From Chryseobacterium tagetis (GTDB taxonomy: Bacteria > Bacteroidota > Bacteroidia > Flavobacteriales > Weeksellaceae), in assembly GCF_016735585.2 (NCBI RefSeq), contig NZ_JAERSE020000002.1, positions 186,001-250,000 on the forward strand: DNA of 64,000 nt, given 5' to 3'. The position numbers were made by a program, and so were the translations under genes. Below the pieces are notes generated by a model. That model was not told the DNA's origin and did not search any database. It saw only the letters and a program-made list of their open reading frames with translations. Positions 17,294-24,795 of this stretch are shown one piece after another (position 1 is the stretch's first letter; each line of letters starts with the position of its first letter).

Positions 17294-17674
17294 TTAATCC
17301 TGATGAGCAATCATAGAAATTTCGATATCAACATTCTTTGGCAAGCAAGAAACCTGAACGGTCTCACGAGCCGGATAGCTGTCTGCATCTAAGTAAGAAG
17401 CATAGATATCATTCATTACTGCAAAATCATCCATATTCTTAAGGAAAATAGTCGCTTTTACAACGTTTTTAAATGTCATTCCAGCTTCTGTAAGAATCGC
17501 TTCAAGGTTTTTCATTACTTGATGTGTTTCTTTTTCAATTCCTTCTACCAATTTACCAGTTGCAGGATCTACAGGGATCTGTCCGGAGATATACAAAACT
17601 CCATTAGCAAAGTTCGCTTGTGAGTAAGGTCCGATAGCTGCAGGTGCATTAACTGTGTTGATTATTTTTTTCAT
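17294..17674 (-). CDS. ridA: RidA family enamine/imine deaminase
   Basis: RidA hydrolyses reactive 2-aminoacrylate and other enamine intermediates released by PLP enzymes such as threonine dehydratase. The 126-residue protein has the family signatures: PAAIGPYSQA near the N-terminus, ISGQIPVDPATGKLV, and the C-terminal RETVQVSCLPKNVDIEI block with the conserved substrate-binding Arg and the catalytic-site Glu. It lies between lptD (68 bp upstream) and the small membrane protein (6 bp downstream). Confidence 0.95.
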   Translation of the reverse strand: MKKIINTVNAPAAIGPYSQANFANGVLYISGQIPVDPATGKLVEGIEKETHQVMKNLEAILTEAGMTFKNVVKATIFLKNMDDFAVMNDIYASYLDADSYPARETVQVSCLPKNVDIEISMIAHQD

Positions 17675-17741
17675 TAGAATTTATTTTGGGTGCAAATATA
17701 AAATTTATATTCTATTTCTCTTATCCAATATCATTTCTATC

Positions 17742-20330
17742 TTAGAAAGGTGCGTTTGGCTGTGTAAAGCTTCTGTCTTTATACTTCAATGCATCGCTTA
17801 AGATATTCGCTTTTATCCCGATAAAGAAGTCATATACTTTGTATCGTCCAAAAGGAACCCAGTTAAAATTAATGGTAAAACTTCGTTGATCTCTTGAAAA
17901 GCCAATACGCGTTAAAGCCAGATCTTTAGTTACCAAATCATAATGAGTACTTCCGGTAATATTCCAGTATGGAGTTAATTTAATACTTCCATCAAGTCCC
18001 AATGAAGCCATTTTAGTTGGTGTTCTTGATAACCCTTTTGAATATTGATAGTTTGTACTTACATTCAATGTCCAAGCCTGATCAAAATGAGCGTAATTAT
18101 CGTCATCAAAATAATAGACCTCATTTCGGATCTCTCCTTTAGCCGGATATTTTTTAGGATAATCTACCTTCTCACCAAAAATTTCACTGCTTAAAGGATA
18201 AGACATCTGTACATTGAAACCCTGTAAACTAAAGTGACCAAACTCCTCAGTTCTTATTCCTGTATCTTCTCCCGGAGCAAATAAAATTCTATATGGGTCT
18301 AAAGATAAACTTGTATTTACAGTCAATTTGTTATTAAAAAAAGATGACTGCCCGTTTATGGTCATTATTGACCAAGGGTGGTCTTTTGCAGCAAAGTTAT
18401 AATTTCCTGCAAAACTTAATGACTCAAACAATTTCACTTTTTTCACTCCTGTAGAATCACTTTTTGATTTCACCTTCATTTCAATATTGTTTCCAATATT
18501 AAAGTTAAGCGCACCTACCATTCCGGTAGTCGGAGATCCGATAATCCCGTTATTTTCAAAAATAGAATATGGAGTAAGAGCACCATTGGCAGCATAATAA
18601 TTTTTATAATACCCGAATTTTGCATCTCCGAAATCCGGAGAATACGTAAATCCTATACTTGGGGTTATCATATGTCGTATCGCCTCAATAGTCGATCCTT
18701 TTTTAAAGTTTGCCTGACCGTATAAGGTAGTCTGAACACTTGCAGTAGTAGAGAATGTAGAATACCCTGCAATTTTTTTATTCATCTGATTGACTACTTC
18801 ATTTTCAACAGGGTCATAATATTTAGTAAGTGTTTTTGTCGTTAAAGCATTATCAATATTAGCTCCTAAACTGAACGTAAAATATTTTGCAATCGTAGTA
18901 TTCGTACCCAATGTAATATTATTTTTCACACCGGTTTGCAAATCATCCCACATTGCTTTTTTAAATAATTCGCCGCTGGTTGTCTGAACATAATTATTAA
19001 GATTCAAACTTGTATTCACGGTCATATTTTCAAGAAGGCCACTTCTCGTTCCCGTTTTTGACTTGAATAAATAAAACTGATTGATGGCCACGTTCATCTG
19101 AGGAAGTCGTAAATCCGAAAGTCCCGTCGCGAAGTTCTGAGAATAAGAAGCCGTTCCTGTAATGGTAACGGGTAATGTAAGAAATCTCTTGGTAAGCGTT
19201 AAGGTAGAGTTCTGTTGCGTTCTCAACACACTCTGATCCATTATATAATTATTGTTTACTGTATTATTATAGAATGTTTCACTCGTTGCATTAACAGAAG
19301 CAGAAAATGTTAAAAATGGATTTGCCTTTGTATCCTGTGTGTGGGTCCAAGCAATCCTATACGTTCCTGTTTCACTATAATTATCAAGTCCTTTTATTCC
19401 TCTAATGGTTTTTCCTATATCCGCCGAAAAGCTTCCCGAATATCTGTATTTTTTCAAATAATGCATTTCGGGGCGTAGAGTCCAGCTTCCTTTTGTATAA
19501 ATATCTGCTAAAACTTTCAAGTCGAAATGCTCTCCGATAGGTTGGTAATATCCGATTCCATTTAAAAAGAATCCTACATCCTGTCGTTCCCCAAAACTCG
19601 GAATTAAAATCCCCGCCGATCTTTTAGAAGAGAAAGGAAGGATTGCAAAAGGCATAATCAAAGGAGTCGGAATCTCCTCAATATACATTCTGATTGGCCC
19701 TGTTACAATCTGGGAATTTGTTTTTGTTTTAATTAATTTAATATTGGAAGCCCTCATTTTATAATCGGGCAACGTATCTTTCTTTTGAAGAAAGAAAGCA
19801 TCCGTCGTGTAATCTCCGTTCTTCATCGCAAATACACTGTCACTGTATTTCTTTGTCTTTTCTGCTATAATCACCCCTTCACTTTCTTCAGTACGCGCAT
19901 TATAGGCAATAGCCTGCTTCGTTTTGGTATTATAACTAAATTCTGTGGTTTCGTATTTTTTTCCTCCTTGGTTGGTAATTACATTTTCTATAATCTTTCC
20001 GGAAGCATCCTGTTTTCCTCTTGCGTAAATCAGATTTCTGTTATGATCTATCGAGATATAATCTGCATCGATCTGCATATCCTGATATTTCACCTGAGCA
20101 TTTCTCAGTAGATACGTCATTTTATTCTGAGGATCGCTGCGTTCTTCATCAGCTTTTGTTCTCAGAATATCATCTAAAGATTCTTTTTTTACAACAATGG
20201 TATCCTTTTGGATAATAGTATCATTAACCGCACTTTTAGGCAATTTTTCAGGTGTTTTTTGTGCTAAAAAATTGTTAAAAATTAGGATAATTAAAATTTG
20301 TAATATATTTTTGGAGACGGTTTTGGCCAA
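17742..20330 (-). CDS. lptD: Putative LPS-assembly outer-membrane protein LptD (Bacteroidota type)
   Basis: LptD is the outer-membrane barrel that places LPS in the outer leaflet. The 862-residue protein has a signal peptide (…NNFLAQ), an OstA/LptA-like N-terminal beta-jellyroll (about 60-200, with NAQVKYQDMQIDADYISIDH and ARGKQD), then PLIMPFAILPFSSKRSAGILIPSFGE, the family's typical entry to the barrel. Long beta-strand repeats end in KDRSFTQPNAPF. The only usable start is TTG at 20330, with a -7 box TAATTTTG 24 bp upstream, so a TTG start is likely. ridA follows. Confidence 0.85.
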   Translation of the reverse strand: MAKTVSKNILQILIILIFNNFLAQKTPEKLPKSAVNDTIIQKDTIVVKKESLDDILRTKADEERSDPQNKMTYLLRNAQVKYQDMQIDADYISIDHNRNLIYARGKQDASGKIIENVITNQGGKKYETTEFSYNTKTKQAIAYNARTEESEGVIIAEKTKKYSDSVFAMKNGDYTTDAFFLQKKDTLPDYKMRASNIKLIKTKTNSQIVTGPIRMYIEEIPTPLIMPFAILPFSSKRSAGILIPSFGERQDVGFFLNGIGYYQPIGEHFDLKVLADIYTKGSWTLRPEMHYLKKYRYSGSFSADIGKTIRGIKGLDNYSETGTYRIAWTHTQDTKANPFLTFSASVNATSETFYNNTVNNNYIMDQSVLRTQQNSTLTLTKRFLTLPVTITGTASYSQNFATGLSDLRLPQMNVAINQFYLFKSKTGTRSGLLENMTVNTSLNLNNYVQTTSGELFKKAMWDDLQTGVKNNITLGTNTTIAKYFTFSLGANIDNALTTKTLTKYYDPVENEVVNQMNKKIAGYSTFSTTASVQTTLYGQANFKKGSTIEAIRHMITPSIGFTYSPDFGDAKFGYYKNYYAANGALTPYSIFENNGIIGSPTTGMVGALNFNIGNNIEMKVKSKSDSTGVKKVKLFESLSFAGNYNFAAKDHPWSIMTINGQSSFFNNKLTVNTSLSLDPYRILFAPGEDTGIRTEEFGHFSLQGFNVQMSYPLSSEIFGEKVDYPKKYPAKGEIRNEVYYFDDDNYAHFDQAWTLNVSTNYQYSKGLSRTPTKMASLGLDGSIKLTPYWNITGSTHYDLVTKDLALTRIGFSRDQRSFTINFNWVPFGRYKVYDFFIGIKANILSDALKYKDRSFTQPNAPF

Positions 20331-20353
20331 TTTTATGTTATATAATTAAGGTT

Positions 20354-20361
20354 CAAAATTA
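20354..20361 (-). promoter_or_regulatory. -7 element of lptD
   Basis: TAATTTTG on the minus strand; the expected start site lies about 15-20 nt before the TTG start at 20330. No clear -33 box. Confidence 0.45.
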
Positions 20362-20383
20362 ATATAATTTTTAAAACTGTAAG

Positions 20384-21676
20384 ATGTACAAACAAAATTT
20401 TAAAATAATTTTATCATTTCTTGCGATACTCCTTTTCAACTTTTCCTTTGCTCAAAAAAAATTCACCGTAGTCTTAGACGCTGGTCATGGCGGAGGAGAT
20501 ATAGGAGCTAACAGAAATTATTCCGACATAGGTCTTGTACAAGAAAAAGACATTACGCTCGGCGTCGTGCTTAAACTCGGGGCAATGCTTGAGAAAAATA
20601 AAGATTTCAAAGTCATTTACACCCGGAAGATTGATGAGTATCCTTCTTTAACGGACAGAACCAATATTGCCAACAGAAGCAAGGCAGATTTATTCATTTC
20701 TGTACATGTCAACTCATCTCCTAGTAAAACTGCTACCGCAAAAGGAACTGAAACTTTTGTACAAGGTCCTGCCCAAAACAGAGAAAACTTAGAAGTTGCC
20801 AAGCAGGAAAACAATGTGATCTATCTGGATGAAAAAGACAAGGAAACATTCTCATCTTACGATTCCTCATCACCGGAGTCATTAATTGCCCTAAAACTAC
20901 AGCAGAGTAAATATCTTGAGAACAGTCTTATCCTGGGAACTTTTGTTGAAGATAATTTTGCTAAAACGGGAAGATATTCCCGCGGTGTAAAACAGGAAAA
21001 CCTGCATATTTTAAGAAGAAGTGCCATGCCTTCTATCTTAGTCGAAACCGGCTTTGTCAACAATTATGATGATGCTGCTTTTTTATATTCCGAAAAAGGT
21101 CAGCTAGAAACGGCGGAAAATATCTACCAAGCAATCATTGATTACAAAAAAGCGGTTGACAGAAAAACTTCGTCCGGTGTCATCGTAAAAAAACCAGAGC
21201 CTGAAAAACCTGCTGAAGTAGCATTAAAAAATGATTTCAGAATACTGCTTATTACTTCTTCTGTAAAATACAATGACGGAGATCCTGCTTTAAAAGGACT
21301 TAATTATATTCTTACGATCAAAGAAGGCGGTATCTACAAATATTACTACAGTGTGACGAATATGGCCTCTACAAGAGATATCAATCTTAGAACCGCAAAA
21401 GATGCCGGATTTAAAAATGCATTCGCAGTCGGATTTATGCCTAATCAGAAGCTAAGTACAGGTTATTATACGATTGAGTTATACGTTGGGTCAGACAAGC
21501 TGAGCAGCAATTCATTTATTCTTCAGTCACTTAAAGATGTAGAGAGAAACAAATCCAATGGAGTTTTCTATTACACCTATGGGAAAGAGGATTCTTTAGA
21601 GGGTGCTATAGACCTTCAAAAGGATCTGGAGAAGAAAGGAATTAAGAATACTGTTATTCAGAAGGTTTACAAATAG
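20384..21676 (+). CDS. N-acetylmuramoyl-L-alanine amidase (Amidase_3)
   Basis: The zinc enzyme cleaves the bond between MurNAc and L-Ala in peptidoglycan, usually at division. The 430-residue protein has a signal peptide ending SFAQ, and the Amidase_3 zinc/catalytic residues H35 (LDAGHGG), E54 (VQEKD), H108 (ISVHVNSS) and Glu in LVETGFVNN. There is an insertion with a disordered stretch (about 115-160). The C-terminal part after a Pro/Lys linker (about 265-430) ends in a SPOR-like alpha/beta unit (YYTYGKEDSLEGAIDLQKDLEKKG), which would fit binding to denuded septal glycans; that is inferred. It is divergent from lptD with only 53 bp between. Confidence 0.9.
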   Translation: MYKQNFKIILSFLAILLFNFSFAQKKFTVVLDAGHGGGDIGANRNYSDIGLVQEKDITLGVVLKLGAMLEKNKDFKVIYTRKIDEYPSLTDRTNIANRSKADLFISVHVNSSPSKTATAKGTETFVQGPAQNRENLEVAKQENNVIYLDEKDKETFSSYDSSSPESLIALKLQQSKYLENSLILGTFVEDNFAKTGRYSRGVKQENLHILRRSAMPSILVETGFVNNYDDAAFLYSEKGQLETAENIYQAIIDYKKAVDRKTSSGVIVKKPEPEKPAEVALKNDFRILLITSSVKYNDGDPALKGLNYILTIKEGGIYKYYYSVTNMASTRDINLRTAKDAGFKNAFAVGFMPNQKLSTGYYTIELYVGSDKLSSNSFILQSLKDVERNKSNGVFYYTYGKEDSLEGAIDLQKDLEKKGIKNTVIQKVYK

Positions 21677-21690
21677 ATTAAAAAAATAAT

Positions 21691-21721
21691 TTTGAAGTTT
21701 AAAAGTTTATTTATACTTTTG
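21691..21721 (+). promoter_or_regulatory. Promoter of the first tRNA-Glu gene
   Basis: TTTG (21691-21694), 19 bp spacer and TACTTTTG (21714-21721): an exact Bacteroidota promoter, 14 bp before the tRNA. Confidence 0.8.
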
Positions 21722-21735
21722 CAACCTCAAAATTT

Positions 21736-21807
21736 GGCCTATTCGTCTAGTGGTTAGGACTCAAGATTTTCATTCTTGCAACAGGGGTTCGATTCCCCTA
21801 TAGGCTA
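21736..21807 (+). tRNA. tRNA-Glu (TTC)
   Basis: The 72-nt cloverleaf has acceptor GGCCTAT/ATAGGCT with a G1-U72 pair, anticodon loop TTTTCAT on stem CAAGA/TCTTG (anticodon TTC), and a T arm AGGGG-TTCGATT-CCCCT. Discriminator A is followed by CCA (21808-21810), so the CCA end appears to be encoded here, unlike in the other two copies. Acceptor and anticodon stems differ from those copies. Confidence 0.95.
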
Positions 21808-21884
21808 CCAAATTTAAGATATATATTAACTCGCGAGAGGATAAATTTAAAACCAAAAAATATTTTAAAAATTTTAAAAATAAA

Positions 21885-21916
21885 TTTGGTAGATAAAAAA
21901 AAAGTTTATACTTTTG
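21885..21916 (+). promoter_or_regulatory. Promoter of rpsT
   Basis: TTTG (21885-21888), 20 bp spacer and TACTTTTG (21909-21916). The in-frame TTG inside the -7 box is not the start; the ATG at 21935 is. Confidence 0.8.
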
Positions 21917-21934
21917 CACTCACATTTGAACGAT

Positions 21935-22189
21935 ATGGCAAATCATAAATCAGCATTAAAGAGAATTAGACAGAACGAAGTAAGAAAAGTTCGTAACAGA
22001 TACTATCACAAGACTGCTAGAACAGCTATGAAAGTATTGAGAAATGAAGCAGATAAAGCTGTTGCTTCAGAACAATTGCCAAAAGTTATCGCTTTGTTGG
22101 ATAAATTAGCTAAGAAAAATATTATCCACAAAAATAAAGCTGCTAACTTGAAAAGCAAATTAACTAAGCACGTTAATAAACTAGCTTAA
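21935..22189 (+). CDS. rpsT: 30S ribosomal protein S20
   Basis: S20 binds 16S rRNA helices early in small-subunit assembly. From the ATG at 21935 the product has 84 residues, [21 protein letters not shown], the typical S20 start, and is Lys/Arg-rich and all-helical with [19 protein letters not shown] at the C-terminus. An in-frame TTG at 21914 would add seven residues but lies inside the -7 box. It sits between tRNA-Glu genes and is likely co-transcribed with the second tRNA, 11 bp downstream. Confidence 0.95.
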   Translation: MANHKSALKRIRQNEVRKVRNRYYHKTARTAMKVLRNEADKAVASEQLPKVIALLDKLAKKNIIHKNKAANLKSKLTKHVNKLA

Positions 22190-22200
22190 TAAGTATAGTT

Positions 22201-22272
22201 GGCCCGTTCGTCTATCGGTTAGGACCTCAGATTTTCATTCTGGTAAGAGGGGTTCGATTCCCCTACGGGCTA
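22201..22272 (+). tRNA. tRNA-Glu (TTC), second copy
   Basis: 72-nt cloverleaf with acceptor GGCCCGT/ACGGGCT, anticodon loop TTTTCAT (TTC), T arm AGGGG-TTCGATT-CCCCT; no encoded CCA. It is identical to the copy at 22370. Confidence 0.96.
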
Positions 22273-22369
22273 CTAAAATTAATTACTACTAACCGAGTAA
22301 TTGATATAAGAGTTGAAACTTATAAAAACAAAACACTAACCCTGTAATTCATTTTACAGTTTGGTAGAT

Positions 22370-22441
22370 GGCCCGTTCGTCTATCGGTTAGGACCTCAGA
22401 TTTTCATTCTGGTAAGAGGGGTTCGATTCCCCTACGGGCTA
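22370..22441 (+). tRNA. tRNA-Glu (TTC), third copy
   Basis: Same 72 nt as the copy at 22201, after a 97-bp spacer. No CCA encoded. A terminator follows directly. Confidence 0.96.
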
Positions 22442-22444
22442 CTT

Positions 22445-22478
22445 AAAAAGAGATTCATTTTTTGGATCTCTTTTTTTT
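22445..22478 (+). terminator. Terminator of the rpsT/tRNA-Glu unit
   Basis: Stem AAAAAGAGAT (22445-22454) with ATCTCTTTTT (22466-22475), then more T. Confidence 0.85.
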
Positions 22479-22602
22479 ATTTTCCTTAGTGAGTTAAAAA
22501 ACGTCTATCACGAATGACATATATTTAACTTTGCTTCTGTTTATAAGACCTTTTATAATTAAAAATCAGTTTACTTATTCAGAGAAATTCATTTAGAATG
22601 TA

Positions 22603-22636
22603 TACCTTTGTAATTCATCAGATGATATGATGTATT
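22603..22636 (+). promoter_or_regulatory. Promoter and operator of the GntR-type regulator gene
   Basis: -7 box TACCTTTG (22603-22610) is followed at once by an imperfect palindrome at 22612-22636: AATTCATCAG, spacer ATGAT, ATGATGTATT. It matches 8 of 10 positions of the perfect site at 23315-23339, so it is probably the regulator's own operator, lying over the transcription start. Confidence 0.65.
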
Positions 22637-22643
22637 TTACAGT

Positions 22644-23297
22644 ATGCAAATCCAAAGAAAAACATTAGCACAAGAAGTAGCAGATCGATTGACTGAAGGA
22701 ATCATTAATAATGAATTCGCTGTTGGTGAAAAATTGCCTACCGAACCAGAATTAATGAAGATCTACGGTGTGGGTCGTTCAAGTATTCGTGAAGCGATCA
22801 AAATACTTTCGATTAAAGGAATATTGGATGTACATCAAGGCGTAGGAACTTTTGTTATTTCAAACACGATCCATGAATCTTTGGAATCACAGATGGATAA
22901 AGCAGAGATTCAAGATGTGCAGGAAGTCCGTTCTTTGCTGGATGCCAAGATTGCCGCTAAAGCAGCCCTAAACAGAAACGAAGAACAGTTGAGAAACATC
23001 AAAGTTTATTTGGACCAAAGAAATACACTGGCAACGGAAAATAGAGATTTAGAATGTTATCAGGCTGATATTAATTTTCACGTTGCTATTGCAGAAGCCT
23101 GTGGTAATATTCTTCTAAAAGAAATCTACACCATTGCAAGTTCGCATATCCTGAGATCATTTGAAAGCAGTCATAATGATACGGAATCTTTCATCATTTC
23201 GCAGGATGTTCACAAGCGCCTTTATTTAGCGATAGAAAACCAAAATGCGGAGGAAGCTGCATTGATCGCTCAGCAAATTGTTGACCGGATTTATTAA
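22644..23297 (+). CDS. GntR-family transcriptional regulator (FadR subfamily)
   Basis: The 217-residue protein has an N-terminal winged helix (about 8-72) with GEKLPTEPELMKIYGVGRSSIREAIKIL and GVGTFV in the wing. The helical FCD effector domain (about 85-215) has D/H residues of the usual metal site (QADINFHVAIAEACGN, SSHILRSF). FCD regulators bind small carboxylates or similar metabolites and release DNA when bound. The ligand is unknown. The 52-bp gap to the MFS gene holds a perfect palindrome, so the regulator most likely controls that gene and itself. Confidence 0.9.
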   Translation: MQIQRKTLAQEVADRLTEGIINNEFAVGEKLPTEPELMKIYGVGRSSIREAIKILSIKGILDVHQGVGTFVISNTIHESLESQMDKAEIQDVQEVRSLLDAKIAAKAALNRNEEQLRNIKVYLDQRNTLATENRDLECYQADINFHVAIAEACGNILLKEIYTIASSHILRSFESSHNDTESFIISQDVHKRLYLAIENQNAEEAALIAQQIVDRIY

Positions 23298-23314
23298 AAA
23301 TTAACTTTTAACAA

Positions 23315-23339
23315 AATTCATCAGATGACCTGATGAATT
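23315..23339. promoter_or_regulatory. Perfect palindromic operator before the MFS gene
   Basis: 10-bp arms AATTCATCAG and CTGATGAATT around spacer ATGAC. The same sequence, less perfect, overlaps the start site of the regulator gene. Confidence 0.65.
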
Positions 23340-23349
23340 ATAAATTATT

Positions 23350-24546
23350 ATGGAAAACAGTACCACAACAACCATTGACACGACTAAAATTGTCTACCCT
23401 ATTTTATTTATGATTAGTTTTTCACATTTTTTGAATGACCTGATCCAATCTACAATTCCTTCACTCTACCCGATCATGAAAGGGGAATTTAATTTATCTT
23501 TTGCCCAAATCGGAATTATTACCTTAGTATTCCAACTTACGGCTTCAATTCTACAGCCGTTCATCGGAATTTATACTGATAAAAAACCAAATCCGAGATC
23601 ATTGGCTATCGGAATGGGACTGTCTATGGCAGGATTGTTATTATTGGCAGCAGCACATCAGTATTATGTGATTTTGATCGCTGTCGGATTAATCGGAATG
23701 GGATCATCCGTTTTTCACCCTGAAGCATCAAGAGTGGCTCAATTGGCTTCCGGAGGGCAAAAAGGACTGGCTCAATCGATCTTTCAGGTGGGCGGAAATT
23801 CAGGAAGTGCTATTGGTCCTTTACTGGTGGCTTTAATTATACTTCCATTAGGCCAAGGTTATGTAGGGCTATTTGCCATCGCAGCATTTATAGGGATCAT
23901 TGTATTGTGGAGAATCGGAAACTGGTACGCAGAAAGATTAAGTCTGAAAAAATCAGCAAAACATCCGAGTGATATTATCCATATCAATCTTTCTCGTAAA
24001 AAAGTTATTTTCTCAATCACTATCTTACTGGCGCTGGTTTTCTCAAAATATATTTATCTGGCATCAATGACGAATTATTTTACTTTCTTCCTGATCGATA
24101 AATTTCACATCTCAGTAAAAGATTCTCAACTGTACTTATTCATGTTTCTTGCAGCCGTTGCAGTCGGAACAATTTTAGGAGGAAAATTAGGAGACAAATA
24201 CGGAAGAAAAAAAATCATCTGGATCTCAATCTTGGGAGCTGCTCCGTTCACGCTTTTTTTACCTTATCTATCCTTATTCTGGACGATTGCATTTGCCGTT
24301 ATCATCGGATTGATTATTGCTTCGGCATTTTCTGCGATCCTCGTATTTGCAACAGATCTTTTACCTAATAAAATAGGATTGGTTGCCGGATTATTTTTCG
24401 GATTTATGTTTGGAATGGGTGGTATCGGTTCGGCGGTATTAGGTGCTGTTGCAGATGATACGAGCATTGAATATGTATTTAAAATCTGTGCATTTCTACC
24501 TTTAATGGGAATCATTACGGCATTTTTACCTAACCTTAAGAAATAA
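23350..24546 (+). CDS. fsr: MFS exporter, fosmidomycin-resistance (Fsr)-like
   Basis: The 398-residue protein has 12 predicted membrane helices and strong resemblance to Fsr: FSHFLNDLIQSTIPSLYPIMK near the N-terminus, GIYTDKKPNPRSLAIGM (motif A-type loop), and GMGSSVFHPEASRVAQLASGG in the middle. Fsr-type exporters confer resistance to the DXR inhibitor fosmidomycin. If this organism makes isoprenoids by the mevalonate route, as relatives do, the natural substrate is probably something else. Expression is likely governed by the adjacent GntR-type regulator. Confidence 0.85.
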   Translation: MENSTTTTIDTTKIVYPILFMISFSHFLNDLIQSTIPSLYPIMKGEFNLSFAQIGIITLVFQLTASILQPFIGIYTDKKPNPRSLAIGMGLSMAGLLLLAAAHQYYVILIAVGLIGMGSSVFHPEASRVAQLASGGQKGLAQSIFQVGGNSGSAIGPLLVALIILPLGQGYVGLFAIAAFIGIIVLWRIGNWYAERLSLKKSAKHPSDIIHINLSRKKVIFSITILLALVFSKYIYLASMTNYFTFFLIDKFHISVKDSQLYLFMFLAAVAVGTILGGKLGDKYGRKKIIWISILGAAPFTLFLPYLSLFWTIAFAVIIGLIIASAFSAILVFATDLLPNKIGLVAGLFFGFMFGMGGIGSAVLGAVADDTSIEYVFKICAFLPLMGIITAFLPNLKK

Positions 24547-24565
24547 ACCTTTTTAAACTCTTTAT

Positions 24566-24715
24566 TTAACCACAAAAGGCACAAAAGATTTTATAGTTTA
24601 TCATTAAGCTGAAAAAAGAACCCAAAGTATTTAAAAATCTTTGATTTTATTCTTTTGAGTACATTCAATATCTGATAGCATCTGTATAAATAGCTTTTGT
24701 GTCTTTTGTGGTTAA
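24566..24715. repeat. MITE-like element with 22-bp terminal inverted repeats
   Basis: The left arm 24566-24587 (begins TTAACCACAAAAGGCAC) and right arm 24694-24715 (CTTTTGTGTCTTTTGTGG and so on) are reverse complements with one mismatch, enclosing 106 bp without a gene. It looks like a short non-autonomous intergenic element. Confidence 0.6.
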
Positions 24716-24742
24716 TTTTAATTGAGACAGATACAATAAAAA

Positions 24743-24768
24743 ACCTCCACCAAGACACAGGTGGAGGT
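24743..24768 (-). terminator. Terminator of the cobalamin-uptake operon
   Basis: Stem ACCTCCACC / GGTGGAGGT with 8-nt loop; on the minus strand a T-rich run follows. Confidence 0.85.
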
Positions 24769-24795
24769 CAACAAAAAGGATATGCTACTAAAGAT

